DNA of 64,000 nt from Pontibacter ruber (GTDB taxonomy: Bacteria > Bacteroidota > Bacteroidia > Cytophagales > Hymenobacteraceae): the NCBI RefSeq assembly GCF_023630205.1, contig NZ_JALPRR010000003.1, positions 1-64,000 of the forward strand. The letters run 5' to 3'. The notes below the pieces were generated by a model that was not told where the DNA came from, ran no database searches, and was given only the letters and a program-made list of their open reading frames with translations. Positions 44,523 to 52,580 of the stretch are shown in pieces; within the stretch, counting starts at the first letter, position 1, and each line of letters begins with the position of its first letter. A program made the position numbers and the translations under genes.

Positions 44523-44791
44523 CCCGCATGTGATGGAATGAGCCTTTATACCTGACAAAGGTTTTATCCCATAGTGATCCGGAAAGCAGGAGCCTTACTG
44601 GAAGCTGCAGCAAAGGCAGGGCTACTCACCGCTACGGCTGTACATCATAGCTGTTTTTAACGCAGACAAATGAGAGGTGGCAAAACTTCGCTTAAAGTTT
44701 GTTAACATTTATTAAACAACGAAAACAAGCTGAAATAGACGCTAGAAACACACATTCTAAAGCATCTGCAGCTGTTAAGAACTTACTATAG

Positions 44792-44807
44792 TCCGGCTCA
44801 AGGTACA
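44792..44807 (+). repeat. Copy of the tRNA-Leu 3' end
   Basis: TCCGGCTCAAGGTACA matches 37612-37627 (TCCGGCCCAAGGTACA) at 15 of 16 positions and is likewise followed by a terminator stem with AAAAGCCCTG. It is not a whole tRNA. It may mark the far boundary of an element that used tRNA-Leu. Confidence 0.5.
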
Positions 44808-44842
44808 AAAGCCCTGCAGATATTCTTCTGCAGGGCTTTTTG
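44807..44842. terminator. Bidirectional terminator between lytTR and nhaC
   Basis: AAAAGCCCTGCAGA and TCTGCAGGGCTTTT form a 14-bp perfect stem with A and T runs. It serves the convergent regulator and antiporter genes. The spacer before it (44523-44790) shows nothing else. Confidence 0.88.
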
Positions 44843-44864
44843 TTATCTAGCTTTATAGTTTCTA

Positions 44865-46214
44865 TCACCCCACCAACTGCTTCTCCGGCTCCAGGCTATG
44901 CTCTTTCCGGGCCAGGTACTTATCTACAACAGGTGTGTAAATGGCAAGTAAGGTGAAGAGCAGCAACAGGTACAGGTACCATGCCTTGGAGAGCACGTCT
45001 ACAAACGAGATATCGCCTTCGGTGTAGCTCAGCATGAGCAGCATTTGGGCACCGTAAGGCAGCAGGCCCTGCACAATGCAGGAGAAAATATCGATAATGG
45101 CGGCTACTTTGCGCTTGTCCAGGTGGTAGCGCTGGCTGATCTCTTTTGCCACCGGCCCCACCATAACAATCGAAACAGTGTTGTTGGCAATAGCGCTGTT
45201 CACGCCACTCACTAAAAAGCCAATACCCAGCTGCGAAGAGCGGAAACCACGAATAAGACCATTTACCTTGTTCAGCAGAAACTGAATGCCACCTGCCTCG
45301 CGCACCATTTCAGCCAGTCCGCCCGTCAGCATCGAGAGCAGGAAGATCTCTGTCATACTGGTAAAGCCTTCGTATACTTTCTTCCCGAACAAAAGCAGGT
45401 CGATGCTGCCTTGCTGCAGGCCAATTACGCCGGAGGCAACTGTGCCCAGCACCAGCACGGCAAACACATTCATGCCCGAAACGGCCAGCACCAGCACCAG
45501 CAAATACGGCACGATCTGCCAGAAAGAAACATCCGACAAGGAGGGCGCAACGGTACCTACAGCAGTGGAGCTTTCCTGTCCTGCAAAAAGTAAAAGCAGC
45601 ATGGTCAGCAGTGCGGCCGGGCCTGCGATCATTACGTTCACCCGGAATTTATCTTTCATGCTGCAGTCCTGCGTTTGGGTAGCTGCAATGGTGGTGTCTG
45701 AGATAAAAGAAAGGTTGTCGCCGAACATAGCGCCACCCAGCAACGAGCCCAGCATGAGCGGAAGCGGAGTGCCACTTTGCTCGGCCAGCCCCACCACGAT
45801 CGGGCCGAGCGCCACAATGGCTCCAACGGAAGTGCCGGTGGCCGTAGATAGAAAGCTGGCCAGCAGGAACACACCAAACGCCAGGTACTGAACCGGAATG
45901 ATGCTGAGGCCCAAGTTCACGGTTGCATCCACGCCGCCAACTGCTTTGGTCACAACGGCAAAGGCACCCGCGAGCAGGTAAATAACGCACATGGTGATGA
46001 TCTGGGAGTCGCCGCAGCCACGTATCAGGGCATCTACTTTGGCGTTTATGCTTCCTTTAAGTATAAAGAAGGCCGAAATAATGCCCAGCAGTACGGCAAC
46101 CGGCGAAGGCAGGCCATAGAAGTCGTTCAGGACGATGCCAGCCCCTAAAAAAACAATTACAAAAATAAGAAAAGGCAGCAGCGCAGTACCGCCTGTTTTC
46201 TGAATAGAATTCAT
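44865..46214 (-). CDS. NhaC-family Na+/H+ antiporter or Met-type transporter
   Basis: The 449-residue inner-membrane protein has about 11-12 helices. Marks of the NhaC superfamily are FLSTATGTSVGAIVALGPIVVGLA (about 120-143), GGAMFGDNLSFISDTTIAATQTQDCSMKDKF (about 162-192) and the second half ...VSGVNSAIANNTVSIVMVGPVAKEISQRY. Members exchange Na+ for H+, but some act on other substrates: MetT, a methionine carrier, belongs to this superfamily. Its 5' leader can form a strong, possibly pseudoknotted RNA structure (see the leader entry), so substrate-controlled expression is plausible. It stands alone. Confidence 0.88.
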   Translation of the reverse strand: MNSIQKTGGTALLPFLIFVIVFLGAGIVLNDFYGLPSPVAVLLGIISAFFILKGSINAKVDALIRGCGDSQIITMCVIYLLAGAFAVVTKAVGGVDATVNLGLSIIPVQYLAFGVFLLASFLSTATGTSVGAIVALGPIVVGLAEQSGTPLPLMLGSLLGGAMFGDNLSFISDTTIAATQTQDCSMKDKFRVNVMIAGPAALLTMLLLLFAGQESSTAVGTVAPSLSDVSFWQIVPYLLVLVLAVSGMNVFAVLVLGTVASGVIGLQQGSIDLLLFGKKVYEGFTSMTEIFLLSMLTGGLAEMVREAGGIQFLLNKVNGLIRGFRSSQLGIGFLVSGVNSAIANNTVSIVMVGPVAKEISQRYHLDKRKVAAIIDIFSCIVQGLLPYGAQMLLMLSYTEGDISFVDVLSKAWYLYLLLLFTLLAIYTPVVDKYLARKEHSLEPEKQLVG

Positions 46215-46241
46215 GTTAAGTGTGTAAAGTATAAATAGTTA

Positions 46242-46310
46242 ATCCCGGCTGATGGTAATGCAAGTATGGTTACCGGTACAGTGGTGCAGCTCAGCCGGGA
46301 TCAGCTGCAC
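46242..46310 (-). promoter_or_regulatory. Structured leader of the NhaC-type gene, pseudoknot-capable
   Basis: Read on the minus strand, GTGCAGCT/AGCTGCAC (46303-46310 with 46284-46291) form an 8-bp stem. Its 11-nt loop (46292-46302) lies almost wholly within TCAGCCGGGAT (46291-46301). That segment is exactly complementary to ATCCCGGCTGA at 46242-46252. Between them GGTAA/TTACC forms a further small stem. Loop and distal arm either make an H-type pseudoknot or exclude each other. The distal arm ends 28 nt before the ATG, so the structure could gate translation. No riboswitch class is recognised. Confidence 0.5.
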
Positions 46311-46590
46311 GTATTTATAAGGTTGGTAGACTGTCTTATTTGCCAGATAGGCTGCTGTAAACCGGAGCTACAGGAAGTATAAGAATAAGGGCATGTTGGT
46401 ATTGTTTAAAATCGGATGATGCTTCTGCACTGCGCTGTTACAGCAGGTGCAGGAAGTATAATTTAACAGGGAAATTAGTTGAGGTACCAATGCTGCGGGC
46501 AAACTGCTGTATAGCCACAGGCCAAAGCATGAGCATACAGCCCTTAAGTAACAGATCAGGAAAGATTATTGAAAAGCTACCCCGCCGATA

Positions 46591-46647
46591 TTGGAGTTAA
46601 CAACAACAGCAACAACAACACATGCAGGCTGCAGGCGCGGCCGCTAA
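46591..46647 (+). other. Thr-rich mini-ORF without a matching operon
   Basis: From a TTG at 46591 (no ATG in frame), the codons give MELTTTATTTHAGCRRGR and then stop at 46645. A run of six Thr codons is what one expects in a threonine-attenuator leader. However, no biosynthesis gene follows on this strand; the next gene is the convergent pcm. The rest of 46311-46941 shows no gene. Confidence 0.25.
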
Positions 46648-46941
46648 GGAAGCAATGGTTGATGAAAGGAATGCTGGTGTTGTGTACGGCTTGTTCATGC
46701 GTAAAATTTATATATCCCAAAACTGGGCAGGAGTTAGCACCTTTTCAGTTGTACTGTTGGTTGCTAGAGGTTCGCGGAGCCTGCTCTCTTCCCTCTTCTT
46801 TATAAATCTTTTTAATAAAGATGCTGCAAAGGTAAGCACGCGTTAGCTTAAGAAGCAAACGTAATTCTGTATTTTGTTCAATTCGTACCTTGCCGGGCTA
46901 ACCTAGAATGCAGCTTATTAGTGGATTACCTGAACACGGGC

Positions 46942-47640
46942 TTATTTCTTTTCGCTTCGTGTAAACGGCACAAACAGCACCGGCATCAGGTTTCGGGTAG
47001 TTACCTTGCCGTTCTTTTTCTCGATGAGTTTCAGCGTTTGCATGGCAAATTGGGGGCCAACCGGAATCACCATTTTTCCGCCATCTTTTAGTTGTTCCAC
47101 AAGGGGTGGGGGAACAGCTTCTGCGCCGGCAGTAACTACAATGGCATCGTAAGGGGCATGCTCTTCCCAGCCCTGGTAGCCATCGCCTATCCGTACCTGT
47201 ACGTTAGCATAACCCAGGTTTTTCAGCCGCTCTGCGGCAGCTTTGCCATGTTCCGGAACAATCTCAATGGTGTAAACTTCCTTTACGATCTCGGCCAGCA
47301 CCGCCGCCTGGTAGCCCGAGCCTGTGCCAATTTCCAGCACTTTCATCTGCGGCTTTGGATGGATCACCTGCGTCATGTAGGCAACAATGTAGGGCTGTGA
47401 AATGGTCTGGCCATGCCCAATGGGCAGGGGAGAGTCGTTGTACGCTTCGGCAGCCAAGTCGGGCGGAACAAACATGTGCCGCTTTACGGTGCGCATGGCA
47501 TTGAGTACCGCCTTATCGGATACGCCCCTGCCTGCAATTTGCTCCCGCACCATCGTTTCCCGCTGCTTTTTATACACATCCTCCTGCACGGGATGTGAAA
47601 CCAGCATAAACAAAAGCAGGAGATAAACCGGAAGTACCAT
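46942..47640 (-). CDS. pcm: Protein-L-isoaspartate O-methyltransferase, exported-looking
   Basis: The 232-residue enzyme repairs isoaspartyl residues using SAM. The family blocks are present: REQIAGRGVSDKAVLNAM, VPPDLAAEAYNDSPLPIGHGQTISQPYIVAYM (about 57-90), SAM motif I VLEIGTGSGYQAAVLAE (about 101-117), YDAIVVTAGAEAVPPPLVEQL and GGKMVIPVG. What is odd is the N-terminus: MVLPVYLLLLFMLVSHPVQEDVYK reads as a hydrophobic signal or anchor, so this copy probably works in the periplasm, where SAM would be absent. A later start at the Met of 'RETMVREQ' (residue 30) would give a cytoplasmic enzyme and cannot be excluded. Confidence 0.88.
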   Translation of the reverse strand: MVLPVYLLLLFMLVSHPVQEDVYKKQRETMVREQIAGRGVSDKAVLNAMRTVKRHMFVPPDLAAEAYNDSPLPIGHGQTISQPYIVAYMTQVIHPKPQMKVLEIGTGSGYQAAVLAEIVKEVYTIEIVPEHGKAAAERLKNLGYANVQVRIGDGYQGWEEHAPYDAIVVTAGAEAVPPPLVEQLKDGGKMVIPVGPQFAMQTLKLIEKKNGKVTTRNLMPVLFVPFTRSEKK

Positions 47641-47867
47641 TTTGCCAGAAAAATTTTCTATGAGAGAGTAACTTAGAAACTGCAGCAGTATCCGCTTAGA
47701 GCGTGCAGGGTATCAATTATTTATACTGCCTGTACCGGTAATTGTTCCTGTAGCTTGAGCTATGGTCTTTATACTTTATAACCCAATTCGTCCGGTTTAG
47801 AGTAAAGGAGAATCCAGGGGAAAAGTGGAGCTGTCAGCAGAAATAGTTTGGCCAATAATTCGTTGAG

Positions 47868-48689
47868 ATGGACATGATCGAAAATATACAATCTGCCATA
47901 AACGACAAGCCTGACAGGCAAAAGGAAGCAGACAATGATCTGGTTTATTCTTATATGACCTTACGAAACCTGATCGGGTTAAGCGGAATGCTTTTGCCTT
48001 TGGCATTGGTGCTGACTACCAGCAGGGGATTGGATGATAAACTGATAGAACCTTCTATCAGCGATTACTACTATACCAGCAATGGCGATGTTCTTGTTGT
48101 ATTGCTGAGTATACTGGGCGTGTTTCTCTTCACTTACAAGGGATACAATTGGGTAGAGCAGGTATTAACCGCACTTGCAGCCATCTGCGGAATAGGAGTG
48201 GCGTTCAGCCCGACAGCAACCAAGCATGCAAGAAGCTCTTTTAGCATTCATACTACACATGATGCCGTACCAACCATTCTAGGATTGGAGCGGCATTTGA
48301 TCTTTGCTGCTGTATTCTTTATATCCCTGGCTTTTATCTCCTTGGTGTATTTTCCCAAATCAGATGCCCTCTTTTTAAAGGAGCCAACCGGAAAATGGAG
48401 CCCTAAAGCCAAACGAAACATGGTGTACAAAGTATGCGGCTGGATGATGATCGTATGCGTTCTATTGCTGGGTATTTACTTTATCTATGAGCCATTTCAG
48501 ATCATGGCAGGAGAGTTTCCGGTCATCTTTACACTGGAAACAATAGCCGTGGAAGCATTTGGCATTTCCTGGTTAACAAAAGGGGAGACACTATGGCCGG
48601 ACGGCGAGCACTATCTTGTAAGAGGTTACCGGAAGGCAAAACATACTTTAAAAGAAAAGCTTCAGCATAAATCAACCAATGCTTTCTAA
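47868..48689 (+). CDS. Unknown multi-pass membrane protein
   Basis: The 273-residue protein has a polar N-terminus (1-33) followed by about six hydrophobic helices near 36-53, 75-97, 100-118, 145-165, 193-213 and 222-238. It ends in a basic tail, RGYRKAKHTLKEKLQHKS. Between helices are SISDYYYTSNGD and ATKHARSSFSIHTTHDA, with several His. I see a loose likeness to DUF998-type membrane proteins, which is not enough for a name. The gene is on the same strand as exonuclease III 76 bp later but has no clear shared role. It is flanked upstream by a 230-bp spacer with nothing recognisable. Confidence 0.7.
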   Translation: MDMIENIQSAINDKPDRQKEADNDLVYSYMTLRNLIGLSGMLLPLALVLTTSRGLDDKLIEPSISDYYYTSNGDVLVVLLSILGVFLFTYKGYNWVEQVLTALAAICGIGVAFSPTATKHARSSFSIHTTHDAVPTILGLERHLIFAAVFFISLAFISLVYFPKSDALFLKEPTGKWSPKAKRNMVYKVCGWMMIVCVLLLGIYFIYEPFQIMAGEFPVIFTLETIAVEAFGISWLTKGETLWPDGEHYLVRGYRKAKHTLKEKLQHKSTNAF

Positions 48690-48765
48690 AAGCGTTTTAA
48701 CACAGCTGCACGTAATTTGCCAATAGCTCAAGTATAAATCAGCGAATCATACTATCGAATCCGAC

Positions 48766-49539
48766 ATGAAAATAGCTACCTACAACGTGAACGGAATCAA
48801 TGCACGGCTGCCTGTGCTGCTGCGCTGGCTTAAGGAAACAAGTCCCGATGTTGTATGCCTGCAGGAACTGAAAGCACCCCAGGAAAAATTTCCGGAGCAA
48901 GCCATAGAGGAGGCAGGTTACCAGGCGATCTGGCACGGGCAAAAAAGCTGGAATGGCGTAGCCATACTTGCCCGCAATGTAAAACCGGAAGAAGTACGCC
49001 GCGAGCTTCCCGGTGACCCGGAGGATACGCACAGCCGCTACCTGGAAGCAAGCATCAACGGTATACTTGTAGGCTGCCTGTACCTGCCCAACGGCAACCC
49101 GGCTCCCGGCCCGAAGTTCGATTACAAGTTGCACTGGTTTGATCGATTGACTGCTCACGCAGCCGAACTACTCGCCTCTGAAAAGCCTGTTGTGCTCGCC
49201 GGAGATTTCAACGTTATGCCTACGGAACTGGATGTGTACAAACCGGAGCGCTGGCTCGACGACGCCTTGTTCCGGCCGGAAACACGCGCAGCTTACCAAA
49301 AGCTACTGGCGCAAGGCTGGACGGATGCGCTGCGCAAAGTATACCCTAACGAAGTAATTTATACTTTCTGGGATTATTTCCGGAATGCGTTTGGGCGGAA
49401 TGCCGGGCTGCGCATCGATCATCTGCTGCTGAGCCCACAGCTGGAAAATCGCCTGAAGGGTGCTGGCGTCGATCGTGAGGTTCGCGGGTGGGAAAAGTCA
49501 AGCGATCATGCACCGGTCTGGATCGAGCTTGGCGATTGA
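48766..49539 (+). CDS. xthA: Exodeoxyribonuclease III (AP endonuclease)
   Basis: The 257-residue Mg-dependent enzyme of base-excision repair cuts at abasic sites and trims 3' ends in the cytoplasm. The order of motifs is complete: MKIATYNVNGINARL (1-15), VCLQELKAP (Glu ligand), WNGVAILARN, DFNVMPTELDV, WDYFRNAFGRNAGLRIDHLLLSP and SDHAPVWIEL at the end. The length is normal for ExoIII/ExoA. The gene stands alone; a convergent small gene follows. Confidence 0.94.
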   Translation: MKIATYNVNGINARLPVLLRWLKETSPDVVCLQELKAPQEKFPEQAIEEAGYQAIWHGQKSWNGVAILARNVKPEEVRRELPGDPEDTHSRYLEASINGILVGCLYLPNGNPAPGPKFDYKLHWFDRLTAHAAELLASEKPVVLAGDFNVMPTELDVYKPERWLDDALFRPETRAAYQKLLAQGWTDALRKVYPNEVIYTFWDYFRNAFGRNAGLRIDHLLLSPQLENRLKGAGVDREVRGWEKSSDHAPVWIELGD

Positions 49540-49587
49540 GGCAGTAGCAATTCTTGGTAGGATGTATTCGAAGAATAGGAGGGAGCA

Positions 49588-49890
49588 CTATCCCCGCTCA
49601 ACTACGATATAGCGGGCCGAAAAACCATTGCTTTTGTAGAGCACCTGTAGGGCCGTGATGAGGGATTGGAGCGCTGATCTTTTTGTGTTCTGACCGCTGA
49701 TCGGCTCCAGGTAATTCTTGTAGCCCTTGCCGTTAACGCGCCCCATAAAACTCCTGGCTTCGGATTCCTCTACTTCCGCAAGCCCTTTTGCCAGCACCAC
49801 GCGCTGCATATAAGGCAGGGCAGCTTTCATATTCCGGTAATCCGGAAAAGCATAGAGGCGATGATAGGCGCTCAGTTTAACAGAGTTCAT
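49588..49890 (-). CDS. Small unknown protein
   Basis: The 100-residue soluble protein, MNSVKLSAYHRLYAFPDYRNMKAALPYMQRVVL..., is Arg/Lys/Tyr-rich with a predicted alpha-beta mix and no signal or Cys. I recognise no family. It lies between the xthA gene and the kinase operon on the same strand as the latter, 96 bp after it, and may be the last gene of that unit. Codon composition matches the flanks. Confidence 0.5.
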   Translation of the reverse strand: MNSVKLSAYHRLYAFPDYRNMKAALPYMQRVVLAKGLAEVEESEARSFMGRVNGKGYKNYLEPISGQNTKRSALQSLITALQVLYKSNGFSARYIVVERG

Positions 49891-49985
49891 AAGAAGAAGT
49901 ATAGCACGAAGGGCCGTTTATATTTCAAACAGCGGGCTAGCAAAGTATACTTTGTGTTCAGGCAATCAGCAGGTAATTTAGGCGC

Positions 49986-51188
49986 TTACTTCAGGTATAC
50001 TTTAAACACAGAACCCTTGCCCAGTTCGCTTTCGAATTCGATCTTGCCGTCGCAGTTCTCCACAATCCTTTTCACGATGGCCAGCCCGACACCGGTGCCC
50101 TCCACATGCGAATGCAGGCGTTTGAACATGCCGAATACTTTCTGCTGATCTTCTTTTCGAAGGCCAAGGCCGTTGTCCCGAACCGTGAGCAGGGTATACC
50201 CATCGGATCTAGAAGTAGTAATTTCTATGATCGGTTTACGTTCCGGGGAGCTGTACTTGATCGAGTTTGAGACGAGGTTGTAAAGTATGCTCCGCAGGTT
50301 TTTACGGGAAAACAGGGTCTCCGGTACCTGGGTAAAGTCGGCAAGTATGGTCGCACTGTAACGCTGGATCAGATCCTGGATGTTAAGCTTTACATCGTCG
50401 AGTATTTCCTGAAAGCAGGCTTTATCTCTTTCTGCGGTTTCTTCGTGCTGCACTTTGGCAACTTCTGTCAGGTCCAGTAGGGTATTCTTAAAGCGGCTTA
50501 CCGAGTCATTGATCATTTCCAGGATAGGCGTCACGTCCTCCAGGTCAAGCGTTTTCTCCTCCAAAGTTTCGCGCAGCGCGGTCATCAGCCCCTCTATGTT
50601 GTTGATGGGCGCTTTCAGGTCATGCGAAGCCGTATACACAAAGTTGTCGAGGTCCTTGTTAACGCGGGTCAGTTCCTTTGTGCGTTCCTTTACCCTTGCC
50701 TCCAGTTCCTGGTTTACTTCCAGCATCAGCTTGTTCACCTTCTCGAGCTCTTTCTTCTGCAGGTAGAACTTAACAAATGTAGAGACCTTTGCCTTCGTGA
50801 TGTACGGGTGCAGGGGCTTGAACAGGAAATCCACGGCGCCGGCCTCGAAGCCTTCGATCACGTGGGCATCCTGCTCGTTTATGGCCGTAACAAAAATGAT
50901 CGGTATATCCCGTGTTTTGGAGATATCCCGCAGGTAGCGCGCCACCTCATACCCGTTCATACCGGGCATCTGCACATCCAGCAGAATCAGGGCAAGTTCC
51001 TGCTGCAAAGCAATCTTTAACGCCTCTTCTCCGGAACGGGCAAAAAGGTATGTAATGTTCTCCTGTTCCTTCGAAAGCAAACTTTCCAGGCTCACCAGGT
51101 TCTCGGCCAGATCGTCAACCAGTAATATGTTAACCGGATGTAAACCCGCCTCTACGGTAAGAGTGTTCGTATCGTGATCAGTGTTCAT
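49986..51188 (-). CDS. REC-histidine kinase hybrid
   Basis: The 400-residue cytoplasmic protein has an N-terminal receiver (about 20-140) with VDDLAENL, Asp71 in LILLDVQMPGMNGYEV, and the Lys in DFLFKPL. A coiled coil (about 145-175) follows, then HisKA with YTASHDLKAPINNIEGL (His ~188) and HATPase_c (about 285-400: NLVSNSIKYSS, VRDNGLGLRKEDQ, GTGVGLAIVKRIVENCDG). It reads signals through phosphotransfer rather than a sensor domain. Its start overlaps the cheB stop by 11 bp. It is the last member of a four-gene overlapping operon. Confidence 0.92.
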   Translation of the reverse strand: MNTDHDTNTLTVEAGLHPVNILLVDDLAENLVSLESLLSKEQENITYLFARSGEEALKIALQQELALILLDVQMPGMNGYEVARYLRDISKTRDIPIIFVTAINEQDAHVIEGFEAGAVDFLFKPLHPYITKAKVSTFVKFYLQKKELEKVNKLMLEVNQELEARVKERTKELTRVNKDLDNFVYTASHDLKAPINNIEGLMTALRETLEEKTLDLEDVTPILEMINDSVSRFKNTLLDLTEVAKVQHEETAERDKACFQEILDDVKLNIQDLIQRYSATILADFTQVPETLFSRKNLRSILYNLVSNSIKYSSPERKPIIEITTSRSDGYTLLTVRDNGLGLRKEDQQKVFGMFKRLHSHVEGTGVGLAIVKRIVENCDGKIEFESELGKGSVFKVYLK

Positions 51189-51750
51189 GTAAGGAAAGCA
51201 AGTATGCTTGTATGTGCGCTGTACCCATTATCTGGCAGCCTGGTATACTATTAATAGCCGACAGCGGCATGGTGCTGACTTCGGCCTCGTCAGGGTCCTG
51301 GACTATCGTAGTGCCTCCGTTCTCAAAGATATACTTTAATCCTGAACTTCCGTCTTTACTGGCGCCACTCAGGAGTATTCCTATGGTATTATCGCCAAAT
51401 ACATCGGCAGCACTCATAAAGGTAACGTCGATGGACGGCCGGGAATAGTTCTCCAGTTCCGAGTCATCGAGCGAGAAAGTATGATCGTTCTCCAGCAAAA
51501 CATGATAGTTGGAGGGTGCCAGGTATACATGCCCGGGCAGCAGTTTTTCTTTTTCTTCTACTTCCACCGCCTTCAAAGCGATTCTTTTTTCATACACCTC
51601 CTGCAGGCTGCCTTCAAAGTTGCGCAGCCGGTGCAGTACCAGTACAATGGGAATGCTATAGTTAGCCGGCAGTTTCCGCAACACTGCAAGCGAAGCCTGT
51701 ATTCCTCCCCAGGAGCCCCCTATCACGATCACCTTGGATGATACTGCCAT
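51178..51750 (-). CDS. CheB-type methylesterase without receiver domain
   Basis: The 190-residue protein consists of just the CheB catalytic domain. The triad is Ser13 (GGSWGG), His40 (VLVLHR) and Asp133 (SGASKDGSSG). There is no N-terminal receiver, so control must come from elsewhere, presumably from the kinases beside it. It removes methyl groups from glutamates of a partner. It overlaps its neighbours on both sides (1 bp with cheR, 11 bp with the REC kinase). No methyl-accepting chemotaxis protein, CheA or CheW is near, so the substrate is more likely the giant kinase or an unlinked receptor. Confidence 0.92.
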   Translation of the reverse strand: MAVSSKVIVIGGSWGGIQASLAVLRKLPANYSIPIVLVLHRLRNFEGSLQEVYEKRIALKAVEVEEKEKLLPGHVYLAPSNYHVLLENDHTFSLDDSELENYSRPSIDVTFMSAADVFGDNTIGILLSGASKDGSSGLKYIFENGGTTIVQDPDEAEVSTMPLSAINSIPGCQIMGTAHIQAYLLSLHEH

Positions 51751-52580
51751 CAGTTAGATTTCCGGTAGATGCGGTTGTTCTTATCTACAAAGTTATAGTT
51801 GCTGCTGATCTGCGACATGGCCAGGGTTTCTTTTTTGCCTAACCCCAGGTAACCCAGGCTCACCATACTTTCATCAAACAACTTAAAAACACGTTCCTGC
51901 AATTCCCGGTTGAAGTATATCAGCACGTTGCGGCACAGGATCAGGTGAAATTCATTGAAAGAAGAATCGGTCGCCAGGTTGTGCGGATATACCACCACAT
52001 TCTTTACCAGCGACGAGTCGAACTTTACGCTGCCGTAGTTGCTGCTATAGTAGCTCGAAAATTCCTGTTTGCCTCCCGCAGCGTAGTAGCCCGACGTATA
52101 AGCAGGCATGTTAGAAGCAGAAAAGATACCTTCCTTCGCCTGCTTCAACACTTTCTGGTTGATGTCAGTGGCATAGATCTTTGTTCTGTCCAGCAGACCC
52201 TCTTCCTTTAAAAGTATGGCCAGCGAGAAAAGCTCCTCGCCGGTAGAGCAGCCCGCATCCCATACTTTGATGAAGGGGTAGGTGCTAAGTATAGGCAGCA
52301 CGTTCTGGCGCAGCGACAGAAAAAAAGAAGGATCACGGAACATCTCCGTTACGTTCACGGTGATCTCCTGCAGGAAATTCTCAAAGAAAAAGCTATCTGC
52401 AAAAATTGCCTCCCGCAGTTGCTCTACAGAACGCAGGTGCTTGTGGCTTAAAAACCGTTTGACCCTTCTGTACACCGATGCCCGTGCATACCCCCTGAAA
52501 TCATACCCATAGTGCGTATGAATTTCGTTGATGAGCGCCTCAACCTCCTGCTCAAAAAGGGCTTCGTTAGCGAGCTTCAT
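51750..52580 (-). CDS. CheR-type methyltransferase
   Basis: The 276-residue protein has an N-terminal helical CheR_N part (about 8-75, YRRVKRFLSHKHLRSVEQL) and a SAM-dependent domain with VWDAGCSTGEELFSLAILL (about 108-126), KIYATDINQKVLKQA and FHLILCRNVLIYFNRELQERVF. It methylates glutamates of a receptor or kinase. It overlaps the giant kinase gene by 14 bp and cheB by one base, so its translation is tied to both. Confidence 0.93.
   Translation of the reverse strand: MKLANEALFEQEVEALINEIHTHYGYDFRGYARASVYRRVKRFLSHKHLRSVEQLREAIFADSFFFENFLQEITVNVTEMFRDPSFFLSLRQNVLPILSTYPFIKVWDAGCSTGEELFSLAILLKEEGLLDRTKIYATDINQKVLKQAKEGIFSASNMPAYTSGYYAAGGKQEFSSYYSSNYGSVKFDSSLVKNVVVYPHNLATDSSFNEFHLILCRNVLIYFNRELQERVFKLFDESMVSLGYLGLGKKETLAMSQISSNYNFVDKNNRIYRKSN

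Noticed and set aside
37542..44842. Prophage between tRNA-Leu and its partial copy
   Set aside because: No integrase, capsid, tail, lysis or replication gene; at most a relic element, recorded as a finding.
46569..46846. Overlapping 74-78-codon frames after the NhaC leader
   Set aside because: No conserved features, start inside an AAC repeat, and read into the spacer before a convergent gene.
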